DNA from: Halorussus salinus
Lineage (GTDB): Archaea; Halobacteriota; Halobacteria; Halobacteriales; Haladaptataceae
Assembly: GCF_004765815.2 (NCBI RefSeq)
Contig: NZ_SBIS02000007.1
Coordinates: 310,001 to 374,000, forward strand
DNA: 64,000 nt
Direction of reading: 5' to 3'
Made by a program: the position numbers and the translations under genes
Shown here: piece after piece, positions 26,800-35,490 of the stretch
How the letters are laid out: every line of letters starts with the position of its first letter
Numbering within the stretch: the stretch's first letter is position 1
The notes under the pieces: generated by a model
Databases searched by the model: none
What the model was told of the DNA's origin: nothing
What the model saw: the letters and a program-made list of their open reading frames with translations, nothing else

Positions 26800-26880
26800 A
26801 CGATTTTTCAGAACTACTACGATAAAATAAATCTTGATATTTTATATTTTATTTAATATAGAGAATACGTAATATATTCG
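26800..26880 (-). promoter_or_regulatory. A+T-rich promoter region of the halocin C8-like gene
   Basis: About 75 bases upstream of the ATG are far more A+T-rich than the surrounding DNA. A TATA box candidate (ATTTATTTTAT, minus strand) lies about 27 nt before the start. GAATA (26863-26867) and TATTC (26875-26879) form a short inverted repeat further upstream. The base composition suggests either a strong regulated promoter or acquired DNA. Confidence 0.55.
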
Positions 26881-26953
26881 GGTCGGTTCGCTCGGCGGCG
26901 CTATCGGCGCATCGGCTACGAGTGAGTTACGACCACGATGTCACCGAAAACAG

Positions 26954-27019
26954 GACCGTCGAGAACGACGGACGGTCGAGGGGAAACGAGGACCGTCGAG
27001 AAAAACGAAGACCGTCGAG
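26954..27019. repeat. Degenerate 17-20 bp repeat, four copies
   Basis: GACCGTCGAG (once GACGGTCGAG) recurs at 26954, 26971, 26991 and 27010, each followed by an A/G-rich spacer. It lies between the halocin-like and acyl-CoA ligase genes. No function is apparent. Confidence 0.7.
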
Positions 27020-27049
27020 GAGAACGGCGGACCGCCGCGAGCGCGCCGG

Positions 27050-29038
27050 TCAGGCGCTCTCGTACTCGCGCTCGTAGATCTCGTCTATCTCGTCGGCGAA
27101 CCGCTCCAAGATGTTGCGGCGCTTCTTCTTCATCGTCGGGGTCAGCAGGTCGTTGTCCTCGGTGAACTCCTCGCCGACCACACGGAACTGCTTTATCTGC
27201 TCGTGGGACTCGAACCGTCCGTTGACCGACTCGACTTCTTCGTCCATCCACTCCCGGACCGTCTCGTTCCGAGTGAGTTCCCGGTCGTCGTCAGGCAACT
27301 CGATTCCCTCGCTGTCGGCGCGCTTGCGGACGCCCTCGAAGTTCGGCACGACGAGCGCGGAGACGAACTTGTGGCCGTCGCCGACGACGACCACCTGCTC
27401 GACCACCTCGCTGGCCGCGAAGGCGTCCTCGATGGGACCCGGCGCGACGTTCTTCCCGGTCGAGAGGACCAGCAGTTCCTTGGCGCGCTCGCGGAACTCG
27501 ATGTAGTCGTCGGGCCGCAGTTCCACGATGTCGCCGGTCCGGAACCAGCGTTCCGACGAGTCTTCGGCTTCGGTAAACGCGCGGTCGGTCGCGTCGGGCA
27601 TCTCCCAGTAGCCGTCGGTGACGTTCGGTCCGCGGACGAGCAACTCGCCGACCTCACCCTCCGAATCCTCGAAGGTCTCCGCGGAGACGACCGAGCTATC
27701 GACCCGGACCTCCTCGTCCACCACGGGGGTCCCGATGGTGCCGACCTTGGGCTCCTCGGGCGGGTTGACCGCGACGACCGGGGCGGTCTCGGTCAGCCCG
27801 TACCCCTCCAGAATCGGCAGGCCCATCCCGTGGTACAGCGCACAGAGGTCCGGCGAGAGGCTCCCGCCGCCGCTGATGAGGAAGTCGATGTTCCCGCCGA
27901 GTCCGTTCCGGACCTTCCGGAAGACGAGTTTGTCGGCGACCGCGCGCTTGGCTCGCAGTCCGAGACTCGGGGTCTCGGTCTCGAAGTACTCGCGGCCGAC
28001 CTCGGTTGCCCACTCGAACAGGCGCTCGGAGACCGGCGAGGACTCGGCCTGCTCGCGGATGGCGTCGTACATGCGCTCGTAGACGCGCGGGACGCTGGTC
28101 CCGGTGGTCGGTTCCACCTTCTGGAAGTCCTCCTGTAGGGTCTCGGGGTCCTCGGCGTAGGCCACCGTCGCGCCCGCGGCGAACATCAGGAAGTGGCCAG
28201 CGAGTCGTTCGAGGACGTGGGCCAGCGGGAGGAACGAAACCGTACTGGCGCTCTCGTCGATGACCGGCAGGTCGCCCTTGTCGGGCCGGGGACCGAACCG
28301 CTTGTAACACTGATTGACGTTCGCCCGGAAGTTCCAGTGGGTGAGTTGGACGCCCTTCGGTTGGCCGGTCGTGCCGGAAGTGTAGATGAGCGTCGCGAGG
28401 TCCTCGGGGTCGCGCGAATCGAGCCACGACTCGTACTCGTCGGGGTCGAACGCCTCGCTCCCGCGGTCGTAGAGGTCCCCGAGCGTGTGGACCTCGAAGG
28501 CGGCCTCGTCGGCGGTAGCTTCGCCCTCTCGGCCGAGTTCGTCCATTACAACCGCGAATTCGAGGTCCAGCGAGTCCTGCACCTGCACGACTCTATCGAG
28601 GAGTTCGCCGTTCTCCACGACCACGCCGTCGGCGTCGGGGTCGCCCAGCAGGTACTCGACCTGACGGGGCGACGACCCCCGGTAGACCGTGGTCACGACC
28701 GCGCCAGCCGCCAGCAGGCCGAAGTCCGCGTGCGCCCACTCCATGCGCGTGTCGGCGAAGATGCCCACGCGGTCGTCCTCCTCGACGCCCAACTCGCGGA
28801 ACCCGGCCGCCAGTGACCGGACGATATCGCGCGTCTCGGCGTACGAGAGCGAGCGAAACTCCCCGTCGGCGGCCGCGCTGATGGCCGCCCCGACGAGCGA
28901 CCGGTCGTACACCCCGCCCTTGTACTGCTGGGCCGGACGGTTCTCGTGTCGGGCCGCGCTCTCCTCGAACAGCCGCGACATCGTGGACCGGCCGACCACT
29001 TCGTCCTCGTACTCCCGTTCGGCGTCACGCCACTCCAT
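27050..29038 (-). CDS. Long-chain fatty-acid-CoA ligase (AMP-forming)
   Basis: The 662-residue ANL-superfamily enzyme has the P-loop LIYTSGTTGQPKG, the A5-like ILEGYGLTETAP, the A7-like WFRTGDIVEL and the A8 region LLVLSTGKNVAPGPIEDA, plus an N-terminal lid typical of long-chain ligases (MSRLFEESAARHENRPAQ). It activates fatty acids via acyl-adenylate to acyl-CoA in the cytoplasm. The usual A10 lysine region appears as DNDLLTPTMKKKRRNI. The gene stands alone. Confidence 0.94.
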   Translation of the reverse strand: MEWRDAEREYEDEVVGRSTMSRLFEESAARHENRPAQQYKGGVYDRSLVGAAISAAADGEFRSLSYAETRDIVRSLAAGFRELGVEEDDRVGIFADTRMEWAHADFGLLAAGAVVTTVYRGSSPRQVEYLLGDPDADGVVVENGELLDRVVQVQDSLDLEFAVVMDELGREGEATADEAAFEVHTLGDLYDRGSEAFDPDEYESWLDSRDPEDLATLIYTSGTTGQPKGVQLTHWNFRANVNQCYKRFGPRPDKGDLPVIDESASTVSFLPLAHVLERLAGHFLMFAAGATVAYAEDPETLQEDFQKVEPTTGTSVPRVYERMYDAIREQAESSPVSERLFEWATEVGREYFETETPSLGLRAKRAVADKLVFRKVRNGLGGNIDFLISGGGSLSPDLCALYHGMGLPILEGYGLTETAPVVAVNPPEEPKVGTIGTPVVDEEVRVDSSVVSAETFEDSEGEVGELLVRGPNVTDGYWEMPDATDRAFTEAEDSSERWFRTGDIVELRPDDYIEFRERAKELLVLSTGKNVAPGPIEDAFAASEVVEQVVVVGDGHKFVSALVVPNFEGVRKRADSEGIELPDDDRELTRNETVREWMDEEVESVNGRFESHEQIKQFRVVGEEFTEDNDLLTPTMKKKRRNILERFADEIDEIYEREYESA

Positions 29039-29129
29039 ACCATTCCATCAGAAGCCCGTGACATTAAGGTACTCCCGAACTTCGAGGGCGTTGAACCGCG
29101 TTTATTCCGGGCGTTCGAGACGTAATTTC

Positions 29130-30407
29130 TCACTCCTCGCTCCCGTCGGGCCGCGTTATCTCGTCGCGGGAGACCTCCCGGCCGAGGTCCGCCGAGCGGT
29201 AGATACCGTCGAGGAGAACCATCGACTCCAGCGCGATGTCGGCGGTCGGCGGAGCCTCGCGGTGGCCCAGCAGGTCGGCGACCCAGTGGTAGAGCGGGTC
29301 GGCCCACAGTCCCGCGTCGTAGGCCGCTTCGCCGCGCTCGCCCCGCAGATACTGCTGGCGAAAGAGGTACTCCTCCAAGTCGGCGCTCGCCGTCATCTCC
29401 ACGTCGCCGACCGTCGCGTAGTACTCGAAGGGGTCCAAGCGGACGCCCCCGCGAGTGCCGACGAGGGCACTCGACTCTCCCTCCATGTAGCGCGACCAAC
29501 TCGCCCGGACCGAGAGGACCGACCCGTCGGCGAGGGTGGCGAACGCGACCGCCACGTCCTCCACGTCGTAGTCGGTCTCCTCGATGCGGCGTTGGTACTC
29601 GGTTCCCTCCTCGAATCGGTCGGGCACGGTCCGGAACGTCTCGGCCCGGACGCGCTCGACTTCGGGGAGGTCGAGAGACTGGGGGTGGCTCGCGGGCGGC
29701 CCGTCGGCGCGCGGCGGGTCGCTCACCGGCCCACCGCGCGCCGACTTCGCCGCCCCTAGCAGGTACAGCAGTTGCCCGACGGTGTAGCTCCCCAAGTCGA
29801 GGACGACGCCGCCGCCCGCGGCCTCCTCGTCGAGGAAGGCGGGCGAGCCGTAGCCGTCCACGTAGGGCGTGCCGCGGCGGCGCGCGCCGAGGGGCGTCTC
29901 CTCGGGCCAGCCCTCGCCGGTGAACGCCAGTCCGGGCGACCGGGCCGCGGTGGCGTGGTAGACCTCGCCGAGCGCGCCCGCGTCGGCCAGCGACTTCGCG
30001 GCCAGCGTCTCCTTGGTGTAGAGCAACTGGTTCTGGACCGCGAGCGGGTTGCCGGTCCGGTCGGCGGCGTCGGCGATGCGCTTCGCCGCGGCGTAGTCGT
30101 CGGCCATCGGCTTCTCGCAGAAGACGGCCGCGCCCGCTTCGAGGGCGTCTACCGCGATGTCGGCGTGGAGGGTCGCGTGGACGCAGACGTTCACCGCGTC
30201 GAGGGCCGCCGCGTCGAGCATCGCGCCGTGGGCGGCGTAGCTCTCCGCGCCGCACTCCTCGGCGAGTGCCTGCGCTTTGGGTTCGTCGATGTCGGCGACG
30301 GCGACGACCTCCGCGCCGGGAATCCCGTCGTAGCGCGCCGCGTGATTCTGGCCGCGATTGCCCGCGCCCACGATGCCGATTCGGACTGGCTCGGTTTGCA
30401 CTCCCAT
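29130..30407 (-). CDS. Gfo/Idh/MocA family NAD(P)-dependent oxidoreductase
   Basis: The 425-residue protein starts MGVQTEPVRIGIVGAGNRGQ, with a Rossmann GxGxxG loop, and has the family signature CEKPMADDYAAAKRI at the end of the dinucleotide domain. The C-terminal alpha/beta domain includes GGGVVLDLGSYTVGQLLYLL, where the conserved Asp-to-His-like position of sugar dehydrogenases falls. It is probably a sugar or polyol dehydrogenase; the substrate is unknown and no sugar genes are adjacent. The start is defined by the Rossmann opening. Confidence 0.9.
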   Translation of the reverse strand: MGVQTEPVRIGIVGAGNRGQNHAARYDGIPGAEVVAVADIDEPKAQALAEECGAESYAAHGAMLDAAALDAVNVCVHATLHADIAVDALEAGAAVFCEKPMADDYAAAKRIADAADRTGNPLAVQNQLLYTKETLAAKSLADAGALGEVYHATAARSPGLAFTGEGWPEETPLGARRRGTPYVDGYGSPAFLDEEAAGGGVVLDLGSYTVGQLLYLLGAAKSARGGPVSDPPRADGPPASHPQSLDLPEVERVRAETFRTVPDRFEEGTEYQRRIEETDYDVEDVAVAFATLADGSVLSVRASWSRYMEGESSALVGTRGGVRLDPFEYYATVGDVEMTASADLEEYLFRQQYLRGERGEAAYDAGLWADPLYHWVADLLGHREAPPTADIALESMVLLDGIYRSADLGREVSRDEITRPDGSEE

Positions 30408-30530
30408 CGAAGAATCAACGAGTCGGACGATGTGAGCGCGTAAATTGCTGGTGGCTACTCGGGATTCGTGGGAGAGCGAGGGCGATTCTCTCGACAAACC
30501 GCCGCGACGCGGAGGTGACCTTTTGCAACC

Positions 30531-30677
30531 CGGCGCGTGCTGGCGCGGCCCGTCAGTGGCCGCGCCAACTCGCGCGAGGGATGAGTAGCGCAGGTCGGAG
30601 CGAAGCGGAGACCGAGCAACGCAATCGGTTGGGGAGGACGTGGCTATTGCTGTGCGGTGGCGGGGCGGTGACTCCTC
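30531..30677 (+). repeat. Structured intergenic element, family B copy 2 (possible ncRNA)
   Basis: It begins CGGCGCGTGCT and has the hairpin GGCGCGGCC (30542-30550), loop CGTCAGT, GGCCGCGCC (30558-30566). CGCGCGAGGGATGAG, a variable stem region, CGCAATCGGTTGGGGAGGAC, GCTGTGCGG and GGTGACTCCT follow. Compared with copy 3, the seventh stem base pair changes from G-C to A-T on both sides. The 30408-30872 gap otherwise holds only the 36-bp repeat and an A/T-rich tail after 30800. Confidence 0.68.
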
Positions 30678-30693
30678 GTTGTCGGCGATAGCG

Positions 30694-30777
30694 CGGTTCG
30701 CGGTCGCGGTGCTGTCGGCGGTCACGGTACGGTTCGCGGTCGCGGTGCTGTCGGCGGTCACAGTGCGGTTCGCGGCC
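30694..30777. repeat. 36-bp tandem repeat, 2.3 copies
   Basis: The unit starts CGGTTCGCGGTCGCGGTGCT at 30694 and 30730, with a partial third copy from 30766. It directly follows family B copy 2. No coding frame with good composition uses it. Confidence 0.85.
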
Positions 30778-30872
30778 GTAAGTCGTCACCGAACCCGTTA
30801 CAGTAACTCGGCTGAAAAGGCAATCAAACCCGTTCTAAAACAATTGTACTTCGGTCTCAAACAATTCCATAC

Positions 30873-31787
30873 CTATTCTTTCTGCCGGTCGAGATAGGTC
30901 ACGACGCCCCGGACGTTCAGGCGGGCCTCCTCGCTGGCCTTCCGCTCGCCCCACACGTCCACCAAGTCAGCGTTCTCCGCGAAGTAGTCCTCCACCGCTT
31001 CCGCGTCACCCAGTTCCTCGTACTTCTCCTCGACCTCCGCGACCCACTCGCGCAACACGGCGGCGTACTCGTCCATCGCCTCGTCGTCGTACTCCCGCGG
31101 GCCGAAGTGCGGATAGAGGAGGGCGTCGGGGTGCAGGTCCCGAATCGTGTCGAGGTCGGCCAGACACTCCTCGAGGTCGAAGTTCGGCGGCGGGGAGGTC
31201 TGGCGAATCTCCTCGACGGTCGGCACCCAGATGCCCGCCGCGTCGGCGGTGAACACCGCGTCGTCGTCGCGGTCGTGAAAGAGGACTTGGTGGGGCGCGT
31301 GGCCCGGCGCGTGGTACACGTCGAGGTGGTGGTCGCCCAGATTGATAGTGTCGCCGCCGTTGAGTTCGACCACGCGCTCCTCGGGGACGGGCTTGGGTTC
31401 GACGTAGAACTCCCACTGGTCGCCGACCGCGGCCTTCGTCCCTTCCACGAGTCGTGTGGGGTCCACGAGGTGCGGCGCGCCGATTTCGTGGACCATCACC
31501 TCGGCGTTGGGGCAGGCCTCCGCGAGGTAGCCCGCGCCGCCCGCGTGGTCGAGGTGGACGTGGGTCGGCGCGATGACCGCGACCTCCTCGGGGGCGATGT
31601 CCAACTCGTCCAAGGCGTCGAGGAGGACCTCGTGGTGGGTCCCGATGCCGGTGTCCACGACGGCGGGCCGAGCGGCGTCGTAGATGTACACCGCGCCGTA
31701 CTCGTCGGTGTCGTACATCCCGGTATCGACGTAGTAGAGGTCCGAACAGTCGCCGACCGTGACTTCCCGGAGGTCTCCTCGGGTCAT
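30873..31787 (-). CDS. MBL-fold metallohydrolase (glyoxalase II-like)
   Basis: The 304-residue protein has the zinc motif PTHVHLDHAGGAGYL, with further ligands in YHAPGHAPHQVLF and FTADAAGIW, and a C-terminal helical region with LLYPHFGPREYDDEA. Its N-terminus VDTGMYDTDEYGAVYIYDAARPAVVDTG is typical of haloarchaeal MBL hydrolases annotated near glyoxalase II or flavodiiron beta-lactamase domains. A hydrolytic role on a thioester or lactone is plausible; the substrate is unknown. A TATA-like TTTTACCCC lies just upstream on the minus strand. Confidence 0.88.
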   Translation of the reverse strand: MTRGDLREVTVGDCSDLYYVDTGMYDTDEYGAVYIYDAARPAVVDTGIGTHHEVLLDALDELDIAPEEVAVIAPTHVHLDHAGGAGYLAEACPNAEVMVHEIGAPHLVDPTRLVEGTKAAVGDQWEFYVEPKPVPEERVVELNGGDTINLGDHHLDVYHAPGHAPHQVLFHDRDDDAVFTADAAGIWVPTVEEIRQTSPPPNFDLEECLADLDTIRDLHPDALLYPHFGPREYDDEAMDEYAAVLREWVAEVEEKYEELGDAEAVEDYFAENADLVDVWGERKASEEARLNVRGVVTYLDRQKE

Positions 31788-31936
31788 GGTTGGTGGGTGG
31801 TCTCGGCGGGGTAAAAGGTGTTCGGCGTCGGAAATTTGGGTTCGGAAGGAGGAGCGGTTCGAGTCCGGTACTGGGGTTCGAGAGCGTTCTACCGTCGTAG
31901 GTGTCGGTCAAAGCGGGGCTAGCTCATGCCGACTCG

Positions 31937-32075
31937 AAGGAGTCACCGCACCGCTCCGCACAGCATCAGCCTCACACCTCCCCAACCGCTTGCGCTACTC
32001 GGCCTGCGGCCTGCGTTGCTCATCCCTCGCGCGCTGATGGCGCGACCACTGGCGGGTCGCGCCAGCGCGCGCCGG
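31937..32075 (-). repeat. Structured intergenic element, family B copy 3 (possible ncRNA)
   Basis: Read on the minus strand: CCGGCGCGCGCT, hairpin GGCGCGACC/GGTCGCGCC (32039-32063, 7-nt loop), GCGCGAGGGATGAGCAACGC, GCAAGCGGTTGGGGAGGTG, GCTGTGCGG, GGTGACTCCTTCGAGTCGGC. The A-T pair inside the stem replaces the G-C pair of copy 2. It sits between the MBL gene and serS; in the 31788-32239 gap nothing else is recognised except the serS promoter. Confidence 0.68.
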
Positions 32076-32239
32076 AGTGAGAAGTCGATGCGAACGCGTC
32101 GAGATAGAACGCCCGGCCTTCGCTTCGACTCGAACGGGCGTCGGGTTCGTTTCTCCCCGATCCCCGACTCATCGCCCTGCCAACCACTGCCCCACGAACG
32201 ATACGGTTTTTTGCCGGGAGCAGAATTGAGAGAGTAGGA

Positions 32240-33598
32240 ATGCTAGACCGGAACTACATCCGCGACAATCCGGAGGAGGTCCGCGAGGGACTCCGCGAGC
32301 GCGGGGCCGACGACGTGGACCTCGACGTGATTCTGGAGAAAGACGAGGAGTGGCGCGACCTGAAAGCCCGTGGCGACGACCTACGCCACGAGCGCAACGA
32401 GGTCAGCGACAAAATCGGCGAGTTGAAGCAGGCCGGAGAACACGAGGAGGCCGACGAGGCCATCGAACGCTCGCAGGAACTCAAAGAAGAAATCGAGGAG
32501 GTCGAAGACCGCGCCGCCCAACTGGAAGACGAACTCGAAGACGCCCTGCTCCGCGTGCCCCAAGTCCCCCACGAGAGCGTCCCCGAGGGCGACGACGAGG
32601 AGGACAACGTCGAGACGCGCCGCGAAGGCTTCGAGGACCTCCGGAACCTCCCCGACGAGGTGACGCCCCACTACGACCTCGGCGAGGAGTTGGACATCAT
32701 CGACGAGGCCCGCGCCGCCAAGACCACCGGGAGCGGCTACTACTTCCTCAAGGGCGAGGGGAGCCAACTCGAACACGCCCTGATGCAGTTCATGATGGAC
32801 GTTCACCGCGAGCAGGGCTATCAGGAGATTTTCCCGCCCATCCCCATCAACAGCGAGTCGATGACCGGGACGGGCCAACTCCCGAAGTTCGCCGACGACG
32901 CCTACAAACTGGAGGACGAAGACCTCTGGCTCTGTCCGACCGCCGAGGTGCCGGTCACGAACATGTACCGCGACGACATCCTGCTCAAAGACGACCTCCC
33001 GCTGAAACATCAGGCCTACACCCCGAACTTCCGGCGCGAGGCGGGCGAACACGGCACCGAAACTCGTGGTATAGTTCGTGTCCATCAGTTCAACAAGGTC
33101 GAGATGGTCAACTTCGTGGAACCCGACGAGAGCTACGACCGACTCCACGAACTGCTGGACGAGGCCGAAGAAGTTCTCCGACGACTCGACCTGCCCTACC
33201 GCGTCCTCGAACTCTGTACCGGCGACCTCGGGTTCAAGGCCGCCAAGCAGATCGACCTCGAAGTGTGGGCACCCGGCGACGACATGGACGACGGTCCCGA
33301 CGAGGGCGGCCGCTGGCTCGAAGTCTCGACGGCCTCGAACTTCGAGGACTTCCAAGCCCGGCGCGCTGGCCTGCGCTACCGGCCCGAGCGCCACGAATCG
33401 ACCGAGTACCTGCACACGCTCAACGCCTCGGGACTGGCCCTGCCTCGCGTGATGGTCGCGGTTCTGGAGTACTACCAGAACGACGACGGCACCGTCACCG
33501 TTCCCGAAGCCCTCCGGCCCTACATGGGCGGGAAAGAGGTTATCGAAGGCCACGAACCGGTCGGCGAGAGCGCGCTCGGCGCGGGCGAGAAGGAGTAG
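32240..33598 (+). CDS. serS: Seryl-tRNA synthetase
   Basis: The 452-residue class II synthetase has the N-terminal antiparallel coiled-coil arm (about 30-105, rich in Glu/Lys heptads such as HERNEVSDKIGELKQAGEHE). The catalytic core includes motif 2 (PNFRRE...GTETRGIVRVHQFNKVEMV) and motif 3 (LALPRVMVAVLEYYQ). This is the common bacterial/haloarchaeal SerRS, not the methanogen type. It charges tRNA-Ser and tRNA-Sec with serine. CGGTTTTTTGCC upstream provides a T-rich promoter element, and the ATG follows a short leader. Confidence 0.97.
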   Translation: MLDRNYIRDNPEEVREGLRERGADDVDLDVILEKDEEWRDLKARGDDLRHERNEVSDKIGELKQAGEHEEADEAIERSQELKEEIEEVEDRAAQLEDELEDALLRVPQVPHESVPEGDDEEDNVETRREGFEDLRNLPDEVTPHYDLGEELDIIDEARAAKTTGSGYYFLKGEGSQLEHALMQFMMDVHREQGYQEIFPPIPINSESMTGTGQLPKFADDAYKLEDEDLWLCPTAEVPVTNMYRDDILLKDDLPLKHQAYTPNFRREAGEHGTETRGIVRVHQFNKVEMVNFVEPDESYDRLHELLDEAEEVLRRLDLPYRVLELCTGDLGFKAAKQIDLEVWAPGDDMDDGPDEGGRWLEVSTASNFEDFQARRAGLRYRPERHESTEYLHTLNASGLALPRVMVAVLEYYQNDDGTVTVPEALRPYMGGKEVIEGHEPVGESALGAGEKE

Positions 33599-33620
33599 TC
33601 GGCCGGAGACGAACCGCGTT

Positions 33621-33794
33621 CTACGCTTCGAGTGCAACTACGTCGTTGCCGTTACACTCCGGACAGGTCTCCGGTTCGGTGAAGAACCGCTCGCCGCAGT
33701 CCCGACACTCGTGGCTCGCTTCCTCGTCGGCCGCGGCCTCGGAGGCCTGCTTGAACTCCTCGACTTTCTTGCCGAGGTCTCGAAAGAGGCTCAT
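33621..33794 (-). CDS. 57-residue zinc-ribbon protein
   Basis: Direct translation from the ATG at 33792-33794 gives MSLFRDLGKKVEEFKQASEA, then AADEEASHECRDCGERFFTE and PETCPECNGNDVVALEA. Two CxxC pairs (CRDC and CPEC) 14 residues apart form a one-zinc ribbon, and an N-terminal amphipathic helix precedes it. CPxC-type small zinc proteins are abundant in haloarchaea and some regulate metabolism or motility. The gene is convergent with serS (22-bp gap) and codirectional with the NTF2-like gene. Confidence 0.82.
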   Translation of the reverse strand: MSLFRDLGKKVEEFKQASEAAADEEASHECRDCGERFFTEPETCPECNGNDVVALEA

Positions 33795-33844
33795 CGTGCA
33801 TACGACTAGCAGAGTAGCGGGATAAGTCTTGGTGACGGCTCGAT

Positions 33845-34264
33845 TCAGTTCGTGTACGTTCTGATTCGAGCGATTCGCCTGCGCTCGCCCTCACTTCCGC
33901 CGTCGCGCTCGAACTCGAACGCGTCCACGAACCCGAACATCCGGTTCCCGCCGGCGTCGCGCAGGCGGCCGCGAACCGCTACCTTCGGACCCGCTTCACC
34001 CGGACCCGCTTCCCCCTTACCCGTTTTCCCCGCGTCGCGGTCCTTGACGTAGACCGCCTCGATTTCGTGTGACGTGTCTTTGTTCGGCCTGCCGTCGCGC
34101 ACGAACTCGACCAGCGTCTCGCGGCCCTCAAAGGTCCGGTCCGGGCGCTCGTGGACGACGTTCGCCCCGAGGAGGTCGGCGAACCGCTCGAAGTTCTTCG
34201 CGTCGATGGCCTCGTAGTAGGCGCGAGCGAGGTCGGTCGCGCCGGGTTCGGTCGCGTCGGTCAT
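33845..34264 (-). CDS. NTF2-like (SnoaL-type) protein
   Basis: The 139-residue protein begins MTDATEPGATDLARAYYEAI and follows the cone-shaped NTF2 pattern: helices DLARAYYEAIDAKNFERFADLL, then HERPDRTFEGRETLVEFVRDG, then strands with FGFVDAFEFERDG. A Gly/Lys-rich insertion (KTGKGEAGPGEAGPK) sits in the middle. Families with this fold include small isomerases and ligand carriers. No catalytic assignment is made. Divergent from priL. Confidence 0.8.
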   Translation of the reverse strand: MTDATEPGATDLARAYYEAIDAKNFERFADLLGANVVHERPDRTFEGRETLVEFVRDGRPNKDTSHEIEAVYVKDRDAGKTGKGEAGPGEAGPKVAVRGRLRDAGGNRMFGFVDAFEFERDGGSEGERRRIARIRTYTN

Positions 34265-34372
34265 GGGCGGGGCCACGGGCGGCGGCCGTATCAACCCCGG
34301 TGGACTCCGCCCGCGTCTCGGCGCTCCGTCCGATTCGTCGCGTTTATCGGAGTCGGCCGAAATTGGGCGAGT

Positions 34373-35449
34373 ATGGACCCGCTTCACGCCCGGTATCCGT
34401 TCCTCGACGGGGCCCGCGAGAGCGTCCGCGAGGCCGACATCGGTCTCGTCGCCGTCGTGACGGGCGACGAGCGCCACCCCGCGGTCGAACGCGGCGTCGA
34501 GCGGGTGCGCCGCGCGCTCGTGGACGGGACGGTCCGGCCGGACCCCGACGACGAGCGACGCTGGGGGACGCGCGCGGAACTGCTCTCGTACCCGGTCGCG
34601 CGCGTCCTCGTGTCGCTCGTGGACGCGCCCGGCGCGGTCGAGAAGTACGCCAGTTCGGAGGCCGACACCGCCTTCGAGCGGTTCACCGACGACTTCGAGA
34701 ACCCCGACGACGGTCTCAAATCCACCGCGGACACCGCCATCTCGCTCGACGCCCTCCTCGCGGAGTTCGACCTCTCCGGGTCCGTGCGGGAGACCGACGC
34801 GGGCGACGGCTACCGCGTCTCCGTCGGGCGCTATCTCGCACTCTCGTCGAATCTCGACGGCGAGTCGTGGTCGCTCGCTACCCGGCAACTCGCCGACGGT
34901 GCGGTGAAAGTTTCGGAGTCGGAACTCCACGACCTCCTCCGGGAGGCGGTCCGCCAGCGCGTCGCCGCGGGCCTGCCGACCGAGGTGCCCGACGAGATTC
35001 GCGCGGGCCTGACCGACGAGGTCGCCCAACTGCAGGACACCTTCTCGGAAATCGACATCTCGCGTGACATCCCGATTCTCGCGCCCGACTGCTTCCCGCC
35101 GTGTGTCTCCTCGCTGGTCGAGCGAGCGCAGGACGGCGAGGAGCTGAGCGACCCCGCGGAGTTTGCGCTGGTCGCGTTCCTCACGAGCGCCAACGCCGAC
35201 ACCGACGAACTGCTGGCGCTCTGCGGCGTCGATAGCGACACCCGCGCGAAGTCGGTTCGCTACCGGGCCAACCGGGTCGGCGACGAGTCGGGTGCCCAGT
35301 ACGCGCCGCCCTCCTGCGAGACGATGGCGGCCTACGGCGAGTGCCCGGTCGCCGACGACGAAGACCCGACGACCGACGCCCGCTGTGACTCGATTTCGCA
35401 TCCGTTGGCGTACTACGAGGAGGCACTCGACGACACAGAGAACGTCTGA
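34373..35449 (+). CDS. priL: DNA primase large subunit PriL
   Basis: The 358-residue archaeal/eukaryotic primase large subunit begins MDPLHARYPFLDGARESVRE and has helical PriL-NTD features. Its C-terminal domain has the four [4Fe-4S] cysteines: PDCFPPCVSSL, YAPPSCETMAAYGECPV and DARCDSISHPLAYY. With PriS it makes primers for replication; priS is not in the window. The ATG at 34373 is leaderless by CGTTTATCGG about 27 nt upstream. Confidence 0.95.
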   Translation: MDPLHARYPFLDGARESVREADIGLVAVVTGDERHPAVERGVERVRRALVDGTVRPDPDDERRWGTRAELLSYPVARVLVSLVDAPGAVEKYASSEADTAFERFTDDFENPDDGLKSTADTAISLDALLAEFDLSGSVRETDAGDGYRVSVGRYLALSSNLDGESWSLATRQLADGAVKVSESELHDLLREAVRQRVAAGLPTEVPDEIRAGLTDEVAQLQDTFSEIDISRDIPILAPDCFPPCVSSLVERAQDGEELSDPAEFALVAFLTSANADTDELLALCGVDSDTRAKSVRYRANRVGDESGAQYAPPSCETMAAYGECPVADDEDPTTDARCDSISHPLAYYEEALDDTENV

Positions 35450-35490
35450 AATCCACACTTCAATCGGTTTCTCGCAGACCCCACAGACTA

